A DNA stretch of 64,000 bases from contig JBCCGG010000006.1 in assembly GCA_039029395.1 (NCBI GenBank), forward strand, positions 1 through 64,000. The letters run 5' to 3'. Made by a program: the position numbers and the translations under genes. Positions 40,204 to 48,871 of this stretch are shown here, piece by piece; the stretch's first letter is position 1, and each line of letters begins with the position of its first letter. Under the pieces are notes generated by a model. That model was given only the letters and a program-made list of their open reading frames with translations, searched no databases and was not told where the DNA came from. The DNA comes from JBCCGG01 sp039029395 (GTDB lineage Bacteria > Pseudomonadota > Alphaproteobacteria > Kiloniellales > JAKSDN01).

Positions 40204-41775
40204 ATGTCGACAGAAGCGGCGCGCGCGGCCGGGCGGCGGGAAGGCCGGCGTGGGCGAGGCGAATCCGGCGGCGCCGATGCCCGGCGCGCCTTGCGGCGGG
40301 GCGGCAAGACGGTGAAGAACCGCTTTATCACCCGCGTCATTCCGGCCTATCGGCCCCTGAGCGATGAAGCGATCGAGCTGATCGAGCACAACGCCGATAC
40401 CGTGCTTGAGGAGATCGGCATCGAGTTCCACGACGAGGAGGCGCTCGCCGCCTGGCGCGAGGCCGGTGCCGATGTGGATGGCCAGCGGGTGCGCTTTCCC
40501 CGTGGGCTGCCGCGCTCCATCATCCAGGCCACCGCGCCTAAGGAATTCACCCAGCACGCCCGCAATCCGGAGCGTTCGGTCCAAATCGGCGGCGACAACA
40601 CGGTTTTCGCGCCGGTTTACGGGCCGCCCTTCGTCAGCGACATCGAGAACGGGCGGCGCTACGCCACGATCGAGGATTTCCAGAACTTCGTGAAGATGGC
40701 CTACATGGCGCCATCTTTGCACCATTCGGGTGGCACGGTTTGCGAGCCGGTCGACATCCCGGTCAACAAGCGTCACCTGGACATGGTCTATAGCCACCTG
40801 CGCTACTCGGACCTGCCGTTCATGGGCTCTGTAACCGCGCCCGAGCGGGCAGAGGACTCTGTGGCGCTGGCCAAGATTGTGTTCGGCGACCAGTTCGTCG
40901 AAGACAACACGGTGATGATCAATCTGATCAACGCCAACTCGCCCATGGTCTTCGACGAGACCATGCTTGGCGCGCTCAGAGTCTATGCCCGGCACAACCA
41001 GGCGACCATCGTCACGCCCTTTATCCTGTCCGGCGCCATGGCGCCGGTGACCCCGGTCGGCGTGATGACCCAGACCTTGGCCGAAGCGCTCGCCGGCGTG
41101 GCTTACACCCAGTTGGTCAAGCCCGGCGCGCCGGTCGTCATGGGCAGCTTTGCGAGCTCGATATCCATGCAGTCGGGCGCGCCCACCTTCGGCACGCCGG
41201 AGCCGGCGCTGGTGCTTTACGGCATGGCCGAGCTGGCCCGGCGCCTGGGCGTTCCTTTCCGCTCCGGCGGCTCGCTCTGCGGGTCCAAGGTGCCCGACGC
41301 CCAGGCCGCCCACGAGAGCACGCAGACCCTGGTGCCGACGGTCATGGCCGGGGTTAACTTCGTGCTCCACGCCGCCGGCTGGCTGGAGGGTGGCCTGGTC
41401 TCGAGCTACGAGAAGTTCATCATCGACGCCGACCAGTTGGGTATGATGCAGACGCTCGCCAAGGGCTACGACATCAGCGAGAACGGTCAGGCGATGGACG
41501 CGATCCGCGAGGTCGGGCCGGGCAGCCATTTCCTGGGCTGCGCCCACACCCAGGCCAACTTCGAGACCGCCTTCTATCGCTCGAACGTGGCCGACAATAA
41601 CTCCTTTGAGCAGTGGCTGGCCGAGGGCAGCCGGGACGCCTACCAGCGCGCCAACGGGCTCTACAAGGCCATGCTGCACGCCTACGAGGCCCCGGCGATC
41701 GATCCGGGCGCCGACGAAGCGTTGCTGGCCTTCATCAAGGAGAAGAAGGACTCTATGCCCGACGCCTTTAGTTGA
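40204..41775 (+). CDS. MttB-family (non-pyrrolysine) corrinoid-type methyltransferase
   Basis: This 523-residue protein belongs to the trimethylamine:corrinoid methyltransferase MttB superfamily but has no in-frame amber codon. It is therefore of the non-pyrrolysine group that includes glycine betaine methyltransferase MtgB. Core blocks are visible from about residue 45 (LSDEAIELIEHNADTVLEEIGIEF) to the C-terminus (GSHFLGCAHT, NSFEQW). The first 40 residues form a basic Arg/Gly-rich extension (AAGRREGRRGRGES). Start at ATG 40204 has GGGAGG 7 nt upstream. No corrinoid protein gene is adjacent, so its methyl acceptor is unclear. A strong terminator follows at 41808. The substrate is probably a quaternary or tertiary methylamine. 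Confidence 0.85.
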   Translation: MSTEAARAAGRREGRRGRGESGGADARRALRRGGKTVKNRFITRVIPAYRPLSDEAIELIEHNADTVLEEIGIEFHDEEALAAWREAGADVDGQRVRFPRGLPRSIIQATAPKEFTQHARNPERSVQIGGDNTVFAPVYGPPFVSDIENGRRYATIEDFQNFVKMAYMAPSLHHSGGTVCEPVDIPVNKRHLDMVYSHLRYSDLPFMGSVTAPERAEDSVALAKIVFGDQFVEDNTVMINLINANSPMVFDETMLGALRVYARHNQATIVTPFILSGAMAPVTPVGVMTQTLAEALAGVAYTQLVKPGAPVVMGSFASSISMQSGAPTFGTPEPALVLYGMAELARRLGVPFRSGGSLCGSKVPDAQAAHESTQTLVPTVMAGVNFVLHAAGWLEGGLVSSYEKFIIDADQLGMMQTLAKGYDISENGQAMDAIREVGPGSHFLGCAHTQANFETAFYRSNVADNNSFEQWLAEGSRDAYQRANGLYKAMLHAYEAPAIDPGADEALLAFIKEKKDSMPDAFS

Positions 41776-41807
41776 GCGCGCGGCCCTTTTGCCCTGTTCG
41801 AAGGATT

Positions 41808-41839
41808 GAAGCTCCGCCTTGCCGGGGCTTCTTCCTTTT
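41808..41839 (+). terminator. Rho-independent terminator after the MttB-family gene
   Basis: GAAGCTCCG (41808-41816) pairs with CGGGGCTTC (41823-41831), including one G-U pair, around a 6-nt loop. A pyrimidine-rich tail TTCCTTTT follows. It lies 32 bp past the stop codon. Confidence 0.75.
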
Positions 41840-41956
41840 GGCGCCCGCAAGACGCTTGCGTGCTTTACACATTCTTTGCCATGTGATTCTTACCATGACG
41901 CGCCGTCGGCGAAGGTCGCCGGGCGTGCCTTTTGCTGGTGCGAGACCGTCTTGAGC

Positions 41957-42124
41957 ATGATCGACCCCGAAGACAACACTGGCCGGCGTGGCGCTCTGCC
42001 GCTGTGCCTGGCGGTCGTGATTCTCGCCTCGATGGCGGTCTATCTGGTGACCAGCGTGGCCTTCTGGGGCGATATCGACAAGATCATCACCTATGCGGAA
42101 AAAGCCATGAAGCTGCTGGGGTAG
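41957..42124 (+). CDS. 55-residue single-pass membrane protein
   Basis: The product has a polar head (MIDPEDNTGRRG), one membrane helix (ALPLCLAVVILASMAVYLVTSVAFW) and a charged amphipathic tail (GDIDKIITYAEKAMKLLG). Start at ATG 41957 is the only one giving a compact membrane protein; the upstream frame to 41819 has no ribosome site. It ends 5 nt before the GTG of the large membrane protein and is probably its small partner. Confidence 0.65.
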   Translation: MIDPEDNTGRRGALPLCLAVVILASMAVYLVTSVAFWGDIDKIITYAEKAMKLLG

Positions 42125-42129
42125 GGCAG

Positions 42130-44172
42130 GTGGGAGTGGCCGCTTGGATCGTCTTTCTGCTGATCTGCTTTGCGCTGTCGACCGCCACGGCCTTTCTGGC
42201 GGCCGAGCCGAAGATCGACGGGCCCGGAGCTGACCCTGCACGAGCGGCAAGCTCACCTCTGGCGAGCTTTCTGGTGGTCTGGTTCGTGCTGTTCTTCTCT
42301 TTCTTCTACCTGCCGCAGTTTCTGCTGGGGCTGCTCGAGCAAGCGACCGGTGCCCCTCAAGTCTTCGGGTTGCCTTTGATTTTGGCGCTGCTTGTGGTGG
42401 GCCTGCCGGCCTTACTGCTGTGTTGGCGGGAGCGCGGGAACCTTGCCGAGAACCGCCGCGACCTTAGCGCGGTCTCCGGCCGCGCCAGCCTTGCGCGCTA
42501 TTGGGCGAAGCAGCCACTGGAATGCCTTCTGCTGGCGTTGGTCGCCGCCATGTCGGTTTACAACATTGCGCTCAGGAGCTTCGGTCTGCCAGGCGGCTTC
42601 GAGAGTCAAGCCTACGTGTTGCCTAATTCCCTCTACCTGGTGATGACCGGCTCGCTCCAGCCTTGGTCCGACGGCGCGACCCATACCTATCCCGCCAATC
42701 AGGCGATCTACAACGCGGTCTTCCTTAGGCTGTTGCCCGAAGGCATGGTCTCGGTCGTCAATCCACCGTTTCTCGTGCCCCTGATCGCATCGGTCTACGC
42801 CATGGCGCGGGCCCTGGGCGCGGGCACCCGTGCGAGCCTTCTGGCCGCTGTCGGCATCGTATCGGTACCGCTAGTCGGCAAGCAGGCCTTCGGCAACTAC
42901 ACCGACATTGCCGGCACAGCCTTCATCACGGCGGCGATCTATCTGGTACTGGCCCGGCCGGCCTTGCGGATCTCGTGCCTCTTTGTGGCCGGCCTTTCCG
43001 CCGGTCTGGCCTTCGGCTTCAAGTCTTTGCACCTGGTGTCGATTGTTTTTCTCTGTGCTGCCTTGGTGGTGCAGGAGGTTTTCTGGCGCGGCGGCCCGGG
43101 GACCGAGCCCGCGGTCTCGCGGATCCCCCGCGCGCTGGTCGTCTTTGGATTGGGCGTTCTCCTGACCAGCGGCTTTTGGCTACTTCGCAACTATGTGAAC
43201 TACGGGAACCCGGTCTACCCCGCCGAGCTGCCACTGATGGGCGACCTCTTTGGCTGGCGGGGGGCGCTCGACGCCGACCTTACCGGCCAATCGGCGACTC
43301 AATTCAATTGGGTCAAGAGCGTCGCCGGCTGGCTGGTCTATCCCTGGGTCGAGTGGCACTACAACGATCAAGGCTACAGCGGGCGCTCCGGCCTGGGCAT
43401 CTTCTTCGCGGCGCTGTTCCCTGCGAGCCTCTTGGCCACCGGGGTCGCGGTCTTCAAAGGGGCCTTTGGCCCTAGCCAGGCAACGGCCGACGGTTACGCG
43501 GCGGTTTGGCCGCGAATCCTGCTGCATCTGGCAGGCGCGGCTTTCGTGATCATGGCCTGGTGGGTCGCCGACAATCGCCAGCCGCGTTACGCCGTGGCCA
43601 GCATGGCCTTCCTGTTCCCGGTCTTCGCTTGGACCTTGTCCCAGCTCGCCGGCCGCGCCGGGCAGGTGGTGAACGTCTGCCTTGCCGTCGCCATCGCGGC
43701 GACCTTCGGCCTTTATCTCTCCAGTCAATCGATCCGCTTTGTTTCGAAGAGCGTGCTTGTGCCGAGCCGGGAACGCCATTCCATGTACGAATACCCCCAG
43801 GCGATCGACCACCTACCGGCTGGCGCGAAAATCATCAATCTGACCAACCGGGCAGGCAACTATAAGCTCTTTGGCCAGGGCCTCAGCAATCAGGTGGTCG
43901 CCTACGTGGACGCGGTCCGTCTTCTTGCGCCGGACTATCCGGCCGAGAAGAGGACGCTTAGCACGCCCACCGAGCTGGGCGAGATCAACCTGTGCCGGCC
44001 AGAGGTTCGCGATTCGGGCGCGACCCATCTCTATGCTCATGGCAACGTCACGATCGCCGACTGCGATGAGATGCGGTTGGTCGAGGTGGACCGCCTGGCG
44101 GTCAACAAGGTCAACAACAAGCCGCTGCCGAACCCGCGCATTCTCTACGCCATCGACAAAGCGGCGAACTGA
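42130..44172 (+). CDS. Polytopic membrane protein, GT-C glycosyltransferase-like
   Basis: This 680-residue inner-membrane protein has roughly a dozen hydrophobic helices. After the first three helices, a loop, a long helical bundle and a stretch with GNPVYPAELP (about 425-435) resemble GT-C enzymes (PMT/ArnT-like) that use polyprenyl-linked sugars. A C-terminal periplasmic part of about 140 residues follows, containing two Cys (NLCRPE and ADCDE). The usual GT-C catalytic Asp/Glu motif in the first periplasmic loop is not clear to me, so the assignment is tentative. Start GTG 42130 is chosen, with GTG 42136 also possible. It lies downstream of a 55-residue membrane protein and convergent with a methyltransferase gene. 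Confidence 0.6.
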   Translation: MGVAAWIVFLLICFALSTATAFLAAEPKIDGPGADPARAASSPLASFLVVWFVLFFSFFYLPQFLLGLLEQATGAPQVFGLPLILALLVVGLPALLLCWRERGNLAENRRDLSAVSGRASLARYWAKQPLECLLLALVAAMSVYNIALRSFGLPGGFESQAYVLPNSLYLVMTGSLQPWSDGATHTYPANQAIYNAVFLRLLPEGMVSVVNPPFLVPLIASVYAMARALGAGTRASLLAAVGIVSVPLVGKQAFGNYTDIAGTAFITAAIYLVLARPALRISCLFVAGLSAGLAFGFKSLHLVSIVFLCAALVVQEVFWRGGPGTEPAVSRIPRALVVFGLGVLLTSGFWLLRNYVNYGNPVYPAELPLMGDLFGWRGALDADLTGQSATQFNWVKSVAGWLVYPWVEWHYNDQGYSGRSGLGIFFAALFPASLLATGVAVFKGAFGPSQATADGYAAVWPRILLHLAGAAFVIMAWWVADNRQPRYAVASMAFLFPVFAWTLSQLAGRAGQVVNVCLAVAIAATFGLYLSSQSIRFVSKSVLVPSRERHSMYEYPQAIDHLPAGAKIINLTNRAGNYKLFGQGLSNQVVAYVDAVRLLAPDYPAEKRTLSTPTELGEINLCRPEVRDSGATHLYAHGNVTIADCDEMRLVEVDRLAVNKVNNKPLPNPRILYAIDKAAN

Positions 44173-44181
44173 AAAGTTGGA

Positions 44182-45588
44182 TCAGCTTCCTGTCCGTGCG
44201 AAGCGGAACAGCTTGCGCCCGCTCTCGGTCACTTGGGTTGCCGAGACGATGTCGGCGACCTCCGAAAGATAGTTGGCGAAAGCGTCTTCGGTGTAATCGG
44301 TGAAGATGTCCTTGCGCAGGCTCAGAAGCTTTTGAACCATGGCATCTTGCTTGGGCACGAACTCGATCACGCCAGTGGGCGCCAAGCCGACGATCCAACT
44401 CACCAGGCTGCGCAGGGGGATGTTGCGGGTGATCGCCAGGTGGTGCACGAAGGCCAGCGCCAGCACCCCATCGGCGGTCGCGCGCTCGGCCAGGCCCATG
44501 CGCTCGCTCGCACCCCAGCCCTGGCCGGAGGTCGGGTTCGCGGCGTCGAGAAAGAGTGGCAACAGGTTGAGATTCTCGGCCTCGCTCCTCAGGAACGCGC
44601 CATCAAGGGCGTCCTGATCAAAATCGAAGCCGATCGCAGTCTCGGCGCCCGCCTCCAGCGCGATCTTTGAGTAGTCGCCGGTGTTGCAGCCCAGATCCCA
44701 GATCATGTGTGGTTTCACGTCGGCGGCATAGTCTGCGATCAACCTGGCTTTGGCCTCGGATTCGGCCGTTTGGTAGCTGTGCGAGGTCGCGTAATCGGCC
44801 CACACGGTCTTGTCCGCCCCGCGTGGCTCCAGCTTGGCGATCCACTGCCTAAGCTTGGTCAACATGCCGGTCAGGGAGGCGCGGGGCAGGCCGACCTTGC
44901 GGGCTTCGGGCGCGCTTGACTTAGAATCGGCCTGTTGCGCCGAGGCCTGGAACTTCGCTTGCAGGAGCACGTGGGCGAAGACCTGCCACGACAGCTTGCG
45001 CCGCAAGGGGATCATGCGGTTGAGGTCCTGGGTCGTGATGCCCTCCTGGGCGCCCCGGTACCAGGCGTTGTGGGGCACGCCCAACACAGAGCGGAGCAAC
45101 AGCGGATTGAGGAACTGCTCGCAGAACTGCCGGTGGCCGGCCCAGATATCGCCGTCCCGGTAGGGCACGAACGACAGGCGGTCGATGAAGACCGGCTTAG
45201 CGCCTTGGAATTGAATGTTGTAGGCCGAGGCGTCGGATAGCGCGACGTCGTACTGCAGGGCGAGTAGCTGGATATCCAAATGCAAAAGCGCAGCGGCCTT
45301 GAGGGCTCTAAAGGGCCACTCGTAGGGATAGGAAATGAGCTCGATCTTGGGATGCTCGAGCAGGTAGGTCGGCTGGTCGCTGGTCGAGCCAAGCAGGTCC
45401 CGGTCGACCTTGGTGGCTGCTAGGCACCAGCCGCGGGCCACCAGCTCTTCGATCAGGCCGCTCGCCTCGACCTTATCGAAGTCCTCCGCCACCGCGGGAT
45501 TGACCGTGCGATAGACCCGGTTGCCGTGGTGGAACACATGACCGCCCGGATCCCTGAAGGATCCGGGGTCAAGGACCGCTTGATTCAT
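44182..45588 (-). CDS. Two-part class I SAM methyltransferase (NoeA-like)
   Basis: This 468-residue protein has an N-terminal half (about 1-220) with motifs YSYPYEWPF-like SYPYEWPFRALKAAALLHL and DASAYNIQFQGAKPVFIDRLSF, which recalls the nodulation protein NoeA group. The C-terminal half (about 260-465) is a Rossmann methyltransferase with MIWDLGCNTGDYSKIA as the SAM-binding motif and GFDFDQDAL after it. Start ATG 45588 is 2 nt past the stop of the LDPGTGS small-protein gene, so they are co-transcribed. Likely action is on a cell-surface glycan or lipid-linked sugar given the GT-C-like neighbour; this is inference. Confidence 0.78.
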   Translation of the reverse strand: MNQAVLDPGSFRDPGGHVFHHGNRVYRTVNPAVAEDFDKVEASGLIEELVARGWCLAATKVDRDLLGSTSDQPTYLLEHPKIELISYPYEWPFRALKAAALLHLDIQLLALQYDVALSDASAYNIQFQGAKPVFIDRLSFVPYRDGDIWAGHRQFCEQFLNPLLLRSVLGVPHNAWYRGAQEGITTQDLNRMIPLRRKLSWQVFAHVLLQAKFQASAQQADSKSSAPEARKVGLPRASLTGMLTKLRQWIAKLEPRGADKTVWADYATSHSYQTAESEAKARLIADYAADVKPHMIWDLGCNTGDYSKIALEAGAETAIGFDFDQDALDGAFLRSEAENLNLLPLFLDAANPTSGQGWGASERMGLAERATADGVLALAFVHHLAITRNIPLRSLVSWIVGLAPTGVIEFVPKQDAMVQKLLSLRKDIFTDYTEDAFANYLSEVADIVSATQVTESGRKLFRFARTGS

Positions 45589-45590
45589 GT

Positions 45591-45818
45591 TTACTGTTCG
45601 TTCTCGACGTCAATCGAGGGGGTCGGCTCCGGCTTGGCCCCGAAAAAGGACTTGATCTTCGCCCAATAGAGCTTGGCGGCAATCATCGCGCCGGCGATTC
45701 CGCCGAGCAGCGCTTGCAAAATAATGCTGCCGGTGCCCGGGTCGAGATATGCATAGGCCGGACTCGTGCCCATAAGCAGCACGATTCCGACCATCGTCAC
45801 CAAGAAGGACTTGGCCAT
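45591..45818 (-). CDS. 75-residue LDPGTGS-motif membrane protein
   Basis: The N-terminal helix (MAKSFLVTMVGIVLLMGTSPAYA) is signal-like. The conserved block YLDPGTGSIILQALLGGIAGAMIAAKLYW contains a second helix, and the tail is basic then acidic. Small proteins with this LDPGTGS block are common near surface-polysaccharide genes and methyltransferases of the type encoded next. ATG 45818 is supported by AAGGAG 7 nt upstream. It immediately precedes the methyltransferase gene (2-nt gap). Confidence 0.75.
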   Translation of the reverse strand: MAKSFLVTMVGIVLLMGTSPAYAYLDPGTGSIILQALLGGIAGAMIAAKLYWAKIKSFFGAKPEPTPSIDVENEQ

Positions 45819-45933
45819 CGAACGCTCCTTGACTGCTTGTTCAGAGCCATATTCTGGCTGTGTTATCATTAAATTAGACCTAATGAAACGGTTAGGTTGC
45901 ATCCCGCAGGTTAAAAATCGACCATCGCGACCG

Positions 45934-47562
45934 CTACGCCCCGACCGCCGCGCTAACCGGCGAACGCACGTGGACCGCACCTTCGAAACCCCCTTCGCCA
46001 ACCAGCACGGCTTGGGGGTTGGCGTAGTGGTTGGGCAGCAGGGCGGCGTCGCAGCGCACGGCCGGGCGCTCGGCCGCGATACTGGCCAGCACCTCGGCGC
46101 CGAGCCGGCCGTCGACTTCGACCCGCGGGCTGCCGTCCAGGTTGAGGCGCGGTTGGTGAATGGCAGCCTCCAGGTCCAGGCCCTGGTCGCCCAGGAATGC
46201 GGCGATCTGAAACACCGCCGGCAGAATGCGCCGGCCGCCCGAGGCCCCGAGCGCGAACCAAGGTTTTCCCCCCCGGGTCGCGATCAGCGGGCAGATGTTG
46301 CACAGCGGCGGCTGGTTCGGCGCGATGGAATTGGGCCGACCGGGCCTGGGGTCGAACCACATGATGCCGTTGTTCATCAGCACGCCGCTCTCGGGCAGCA
46401 GAACGTTGGAGCCGAACAGCGAGAGCAGTGTATTGGTCAGCGAGACCATGTTGCCGTCGCGGTCGACCACCGAAAGGTGGGTGGTCGAGCCTTGACCGGC
46501 CTGGTCGCCGTCATGGCCCAGGGTCGCCAAGCGTGTTTCGGTCGCGGCCCCCAAGGCGCTGGCATAGGCGGTGAAGTGCGCGGCACCTGGCAGGCCGGCC
46601 GGCAGAGCGGGCAGCAGCGCGCGGGCCGCCGCGAAGGTCGGCCCAGCGTTCAGGCCGCTCAGCACATGAAGCTCGCCATCAGCGCAGGGCAGGGCCTGGG
46701 GCGACCGCACCCGGGCCTGGTAAGACTGGAGATCCTCAAGGCTCAGCACGCCGCCCAAGGCCGCCACCTCACGCGCGATCGAGCGGGCGATCTCGCCGTC
46801 GTAAAAGTCGCGCGCGCCGGCAGCCGCCAGGCGCTCCAGGGTTGCGCCCAATTGGCCCAAGGGCAAGGTGGTCATGCCGTACTCGGCGGCGACCGGCGGT
46901 AGACCGTCCGGCAAGTAGGTGGCGGCCGCTTCGGGGTAGAGCTCAAGCTCGCGCGCCTCGCCGGCGATTTTGAGGGTCGTCCACCAGTCGACCGGGTGGC
47001 CCTGATGGGCCAGCGCGATGGCCGGCGCCAACAGTTCGGCCCACGGCAGGCGCCCGAAGCGGTCGTGGGCCAGGCCGAAGCCGGCGACCGTGCCCGGCAC
47101 GCCGATCGAAAGGGGGCCGTGGAGGTTGCGTTGGCCCTCGACCAGGGGCCAGCCAAAGAGATCGTCGTCGGCGCCGCCGGGAGCGAGCGGAAAGGCGGCT
47201 GGGTCGAGCGCGGCCGGCGAGCGGGTGCCGAAGTCGACCGCGTGAACTTGCCCCTCGGCGGCGCTGTAGACCAGCATGTAGCCGCAGCCGCCCAGGCCGC
47301 TCATCCAAGGCTCGACCACGCCGAGCGCGAAGCCGGTGGCGAGCGCCGCGTCCACCGCGTTGCCGCCGGCCCGCAGGATCTCGGCGCCGACCTCGGCGGC
47401 CCGCCAGTTCTGGGCCGCGACGACTCCGTATTCCGATCGCACCACCGGCTTGGTGACCTGCCACTGCTCGCTGAAGCTCTCCACACCGCTCTCCCGGTCT
47501 TGATTTTCCGCCTCGGGAGTCTTGCGGCCCTGGGCGGGCGATGTCCAGTCCTCCGTCGCCAT
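45934..47562 (-). CDS. Gamma-glutamyltransferase family protein
   Basis: This 542-residue N-terminal-nucleophile hydrolase is made as a precursor that cleaves itself before a Thr, here Thr360 in GSTTHLSVVDRDGN. The large-subunit landmarks (AAEVGAEILRAGGNAVDAALATGFALGVVEPWMSG) and the small-subunit GASGGRRILPAV are present. There is no signal peptide, so it may act in the cytoplasm, unlike periplasmic glutathione-cleaving GGTs. Some such enzymes are acylases for amides. It starts on ATG 47562 and is divergent from the RraA-like gene. Confidence 0.85.
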   Translation of the reverse strand: MATEDWTSPAQGRKTPEAENQDRESGVESFSEQWQVTKPVVRSEYGVVAAQNWRAAEVGAEILRAGGNAVDAALATGFALGVVEPWMSGLGGCGYMLVYSAAEGQVHAVDFGTRSPAALDPAAFPLAPGGADDDLFGWPLVEGQRNLHGPLSIGVPGTVAGFGLAHDRFGRLPWAELLAPAIALAHQGHPVDWWTTLKIAGEARELELYPEAAATYLPDGLPPVAAEYGMTTLPLGQLGATLERLAAAGARDFYDGEIARSIAREVAALGGVLSLEDLQSYQARVRSPQALPCADGELHVLSGLNAGPTFAAARALLPALPAGLPGAAHFTAYASALGAATETRLATLGHDGDQAGQGSTTHLSVVDRDGNMVSLTNTLLSLFGSNVLLPESGVLMNNGIMWFDPRPGRPNSIAPNQPPLCNICPLIATRGGKPWFALGASGGRRILPAVFQIAAFLGDQGLDLEAAIHQPRLNLDGSPRVEVDGRLGAEVLASIAAERPAVRCDAALLPNHYANPQAVLVGEGGFEGAVHVRSPVSAAVGA

Positions 47563-47585
47563 GCTAGCCTAGGCCGGGAACAAGA

Positions 47586-48266
47586 ATGGGAGGCGACAAG
47601 GTGGCGATCGATTTTGGACCGCGCCCGGCTAATTTGTTGGACGAGGCGGCGCTGGCGCCCTGGCGGGAGATCCCCTCTTCGATCATCGGCGACGAGGTCA
47701 ACCGGACCGGGATGCTGGCCGCGGCGATCCGGCCGCTCCATAAGGCCATGGGCTGCGTCGGCCAGGCGCTGACGGTCGACTGCATGGTCGGCGACAACGC
47801 CGCCTTGCACTACGCCCTGACGGCGCTCTGGCCCAGCGCGGTGATCGTCGCCGATGGCCGGGGCCATGAAGACACGGCGATCTGGGGCGGCATCCTGCAC
47901 AGCTGCGCCCAGCGCCAGGGTGCCGGCGGCGTGATCCTCGACGGTGCCATGCGGGATTCGGCCGAGGTCGCAGGCTCAGGTTTGGCCGCCTACTGCCGGG
48001 CGATCTGCGCGCGCGGCCCCCACAAGGGATGGGGCGGCGCGATCAACCGCCCGATCCAATGTGGCGGCGTGGCGATTTCGCCGGGCGATCTGATCGTCGC
48101 CGACCAGGACGGCATCGCCGTCGTGCGCCCGGATCAGATGGACGGGCTGCTGGAGCGTTGCCGGGCCAGGCTGGCAAAGGAGGAAGAGATCCTCGGACGG
48201 ATCGCCGCCGGCGAGCTGACGGTCGACATCATGGGCTTTCCGCCGGCGGAGAAAATCGGGCGCTAA
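47586..48266 (+). CDS. RraA-family protein (oxaloacetate/HMG-type aldolase-like)
   Basis: This 226-residue protein of the RraA/class II pyruvate aldolase-like group includes 4-hydroxy-4-methyl-2-oxoglutarate aldolase and oxaloacetate decarboxylase. The metal and substrate motifs GDNAALHYAL, VIVADGRGHEDTAIWGGIL and GVILDGAMRDSAEV (with the conserved Arg-Asp), and the SPGDLIVAD block are present. ATG 47586 is used, but GTG 47601 has a better ribosome site (GGGAGG, 7 nt away) and would shorten it by 5 residues. It is convergent with soxG, overlapping by 4 nt, and is not obviously part of the sarcosine pathway. Confidence 0.82.
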   Translation: MGGDKVAIDFGPRPANLLDEAALAPWREIPSSIIGDEVNRTGMLAAAIRPLHKAMGCVGQALTVDCMVGDNAALHYALTALWPSAVIVADGRGHEDTAIWGGILHSCAQRQGAGGVILDGAMRDSAEVAGSGLAAYCRAICARGPHKGWGGAINRPIQCGGVAISPGDLIVADQDGIAVVRPDQMDGLLERCRARLAKEEEILGRIAAGELTVDIMGFPPAEKIGR

Positions 48267-48871
48267 GCCTCGACTACCTCGAGCCCATACTCCCCGGCCG
48301 CGTCTTCCAGCCACAGCCAGAGGAACTCGGCGTAGGAGCGCAACACGTAAATGTCGTAGACCGGCCCGTCGCTCATTTGGTGGAGCGCGATCGGCACCTT
48401 GCCGATCAAGCTGCGCGCACATTGGCCAGCCTGAAACAGGCTCGGATGGAGGTCCAGCGGGCAGCCCTTGGCGAGCAAGGCGCGGGCCTTGGGGCCGGAG
48501 ATCCGGATGCAGGTGCGGCTCTCACCAATCTCGGTGACCCCGGCCTTGAGCTTGGCCAGCGAGGCGGCCAGCGAACCCGCCTGGACCGAGTCCTCTGCGG
48601 CGACCACCCACCACTGATCGGGCGCCATCCAGAGTGCGCTGACATCGTCGGCGCCGGCCGCGGTGTTGGCCTCGAGCGGCAGGGCGAAGCCGAGCTTCTT
48701 CTCCGCCGCCTTCAAGAATGTCTTGTTGTCCGGCTTGGCGCGCAGGTCGACGATAACCGGAAAGGCCCGCTCGCCCATGGTGACTCCGGCCGGTCCGTCG
48801 CTTTCGGCCCGGGCCCGCCCGACCAGGCCGCGCTCGGCCAGGGGGCTGCGTCTCAGATAGGACTCAGGCAC
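48263..48871 (-). CDS. soxG: Sarcosine oxidase gamma subunit
   Basis: This 202-residue subunit of heterotetrameric sarcosine oxidase contacts the alpha subunit. It shows the GcvT-like fold with SPLAERGLVGRARAE near the start, LGFALPLEANTAAGADDVSALWMAPDQWWVVA in the middle and CPLDLHPSLFQAGQCARSLIGKVPIALHQM later, all standard for SoxG. The start is taken as GTG 48871 because AAGGAG lies 9 nt upstream and the family begins just there; the longer frame runs inside soxA. It overlaps the soxA end by 8 nt and is the last gene of the soxBDAG operon. Confidence 0.88.
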   Translation of the reverse strand: MPESYLRRSPLAERGLVGRARAESDGPAGVTMGERAFPVIVDLRAKPDNKTFLKAAEKKLGFALPLEANTAAGADDVSALWMAPDQWWVVAAEDSVQAGSLAASLAKLKAGVTEIGESRTCIRISGPKARALLAKGCPLDLHPSLFQAGQCARSLIGKVPIALHQMSDGPVYDIYVLRSYAEFLWLWLEDAAGEYGLEVVEA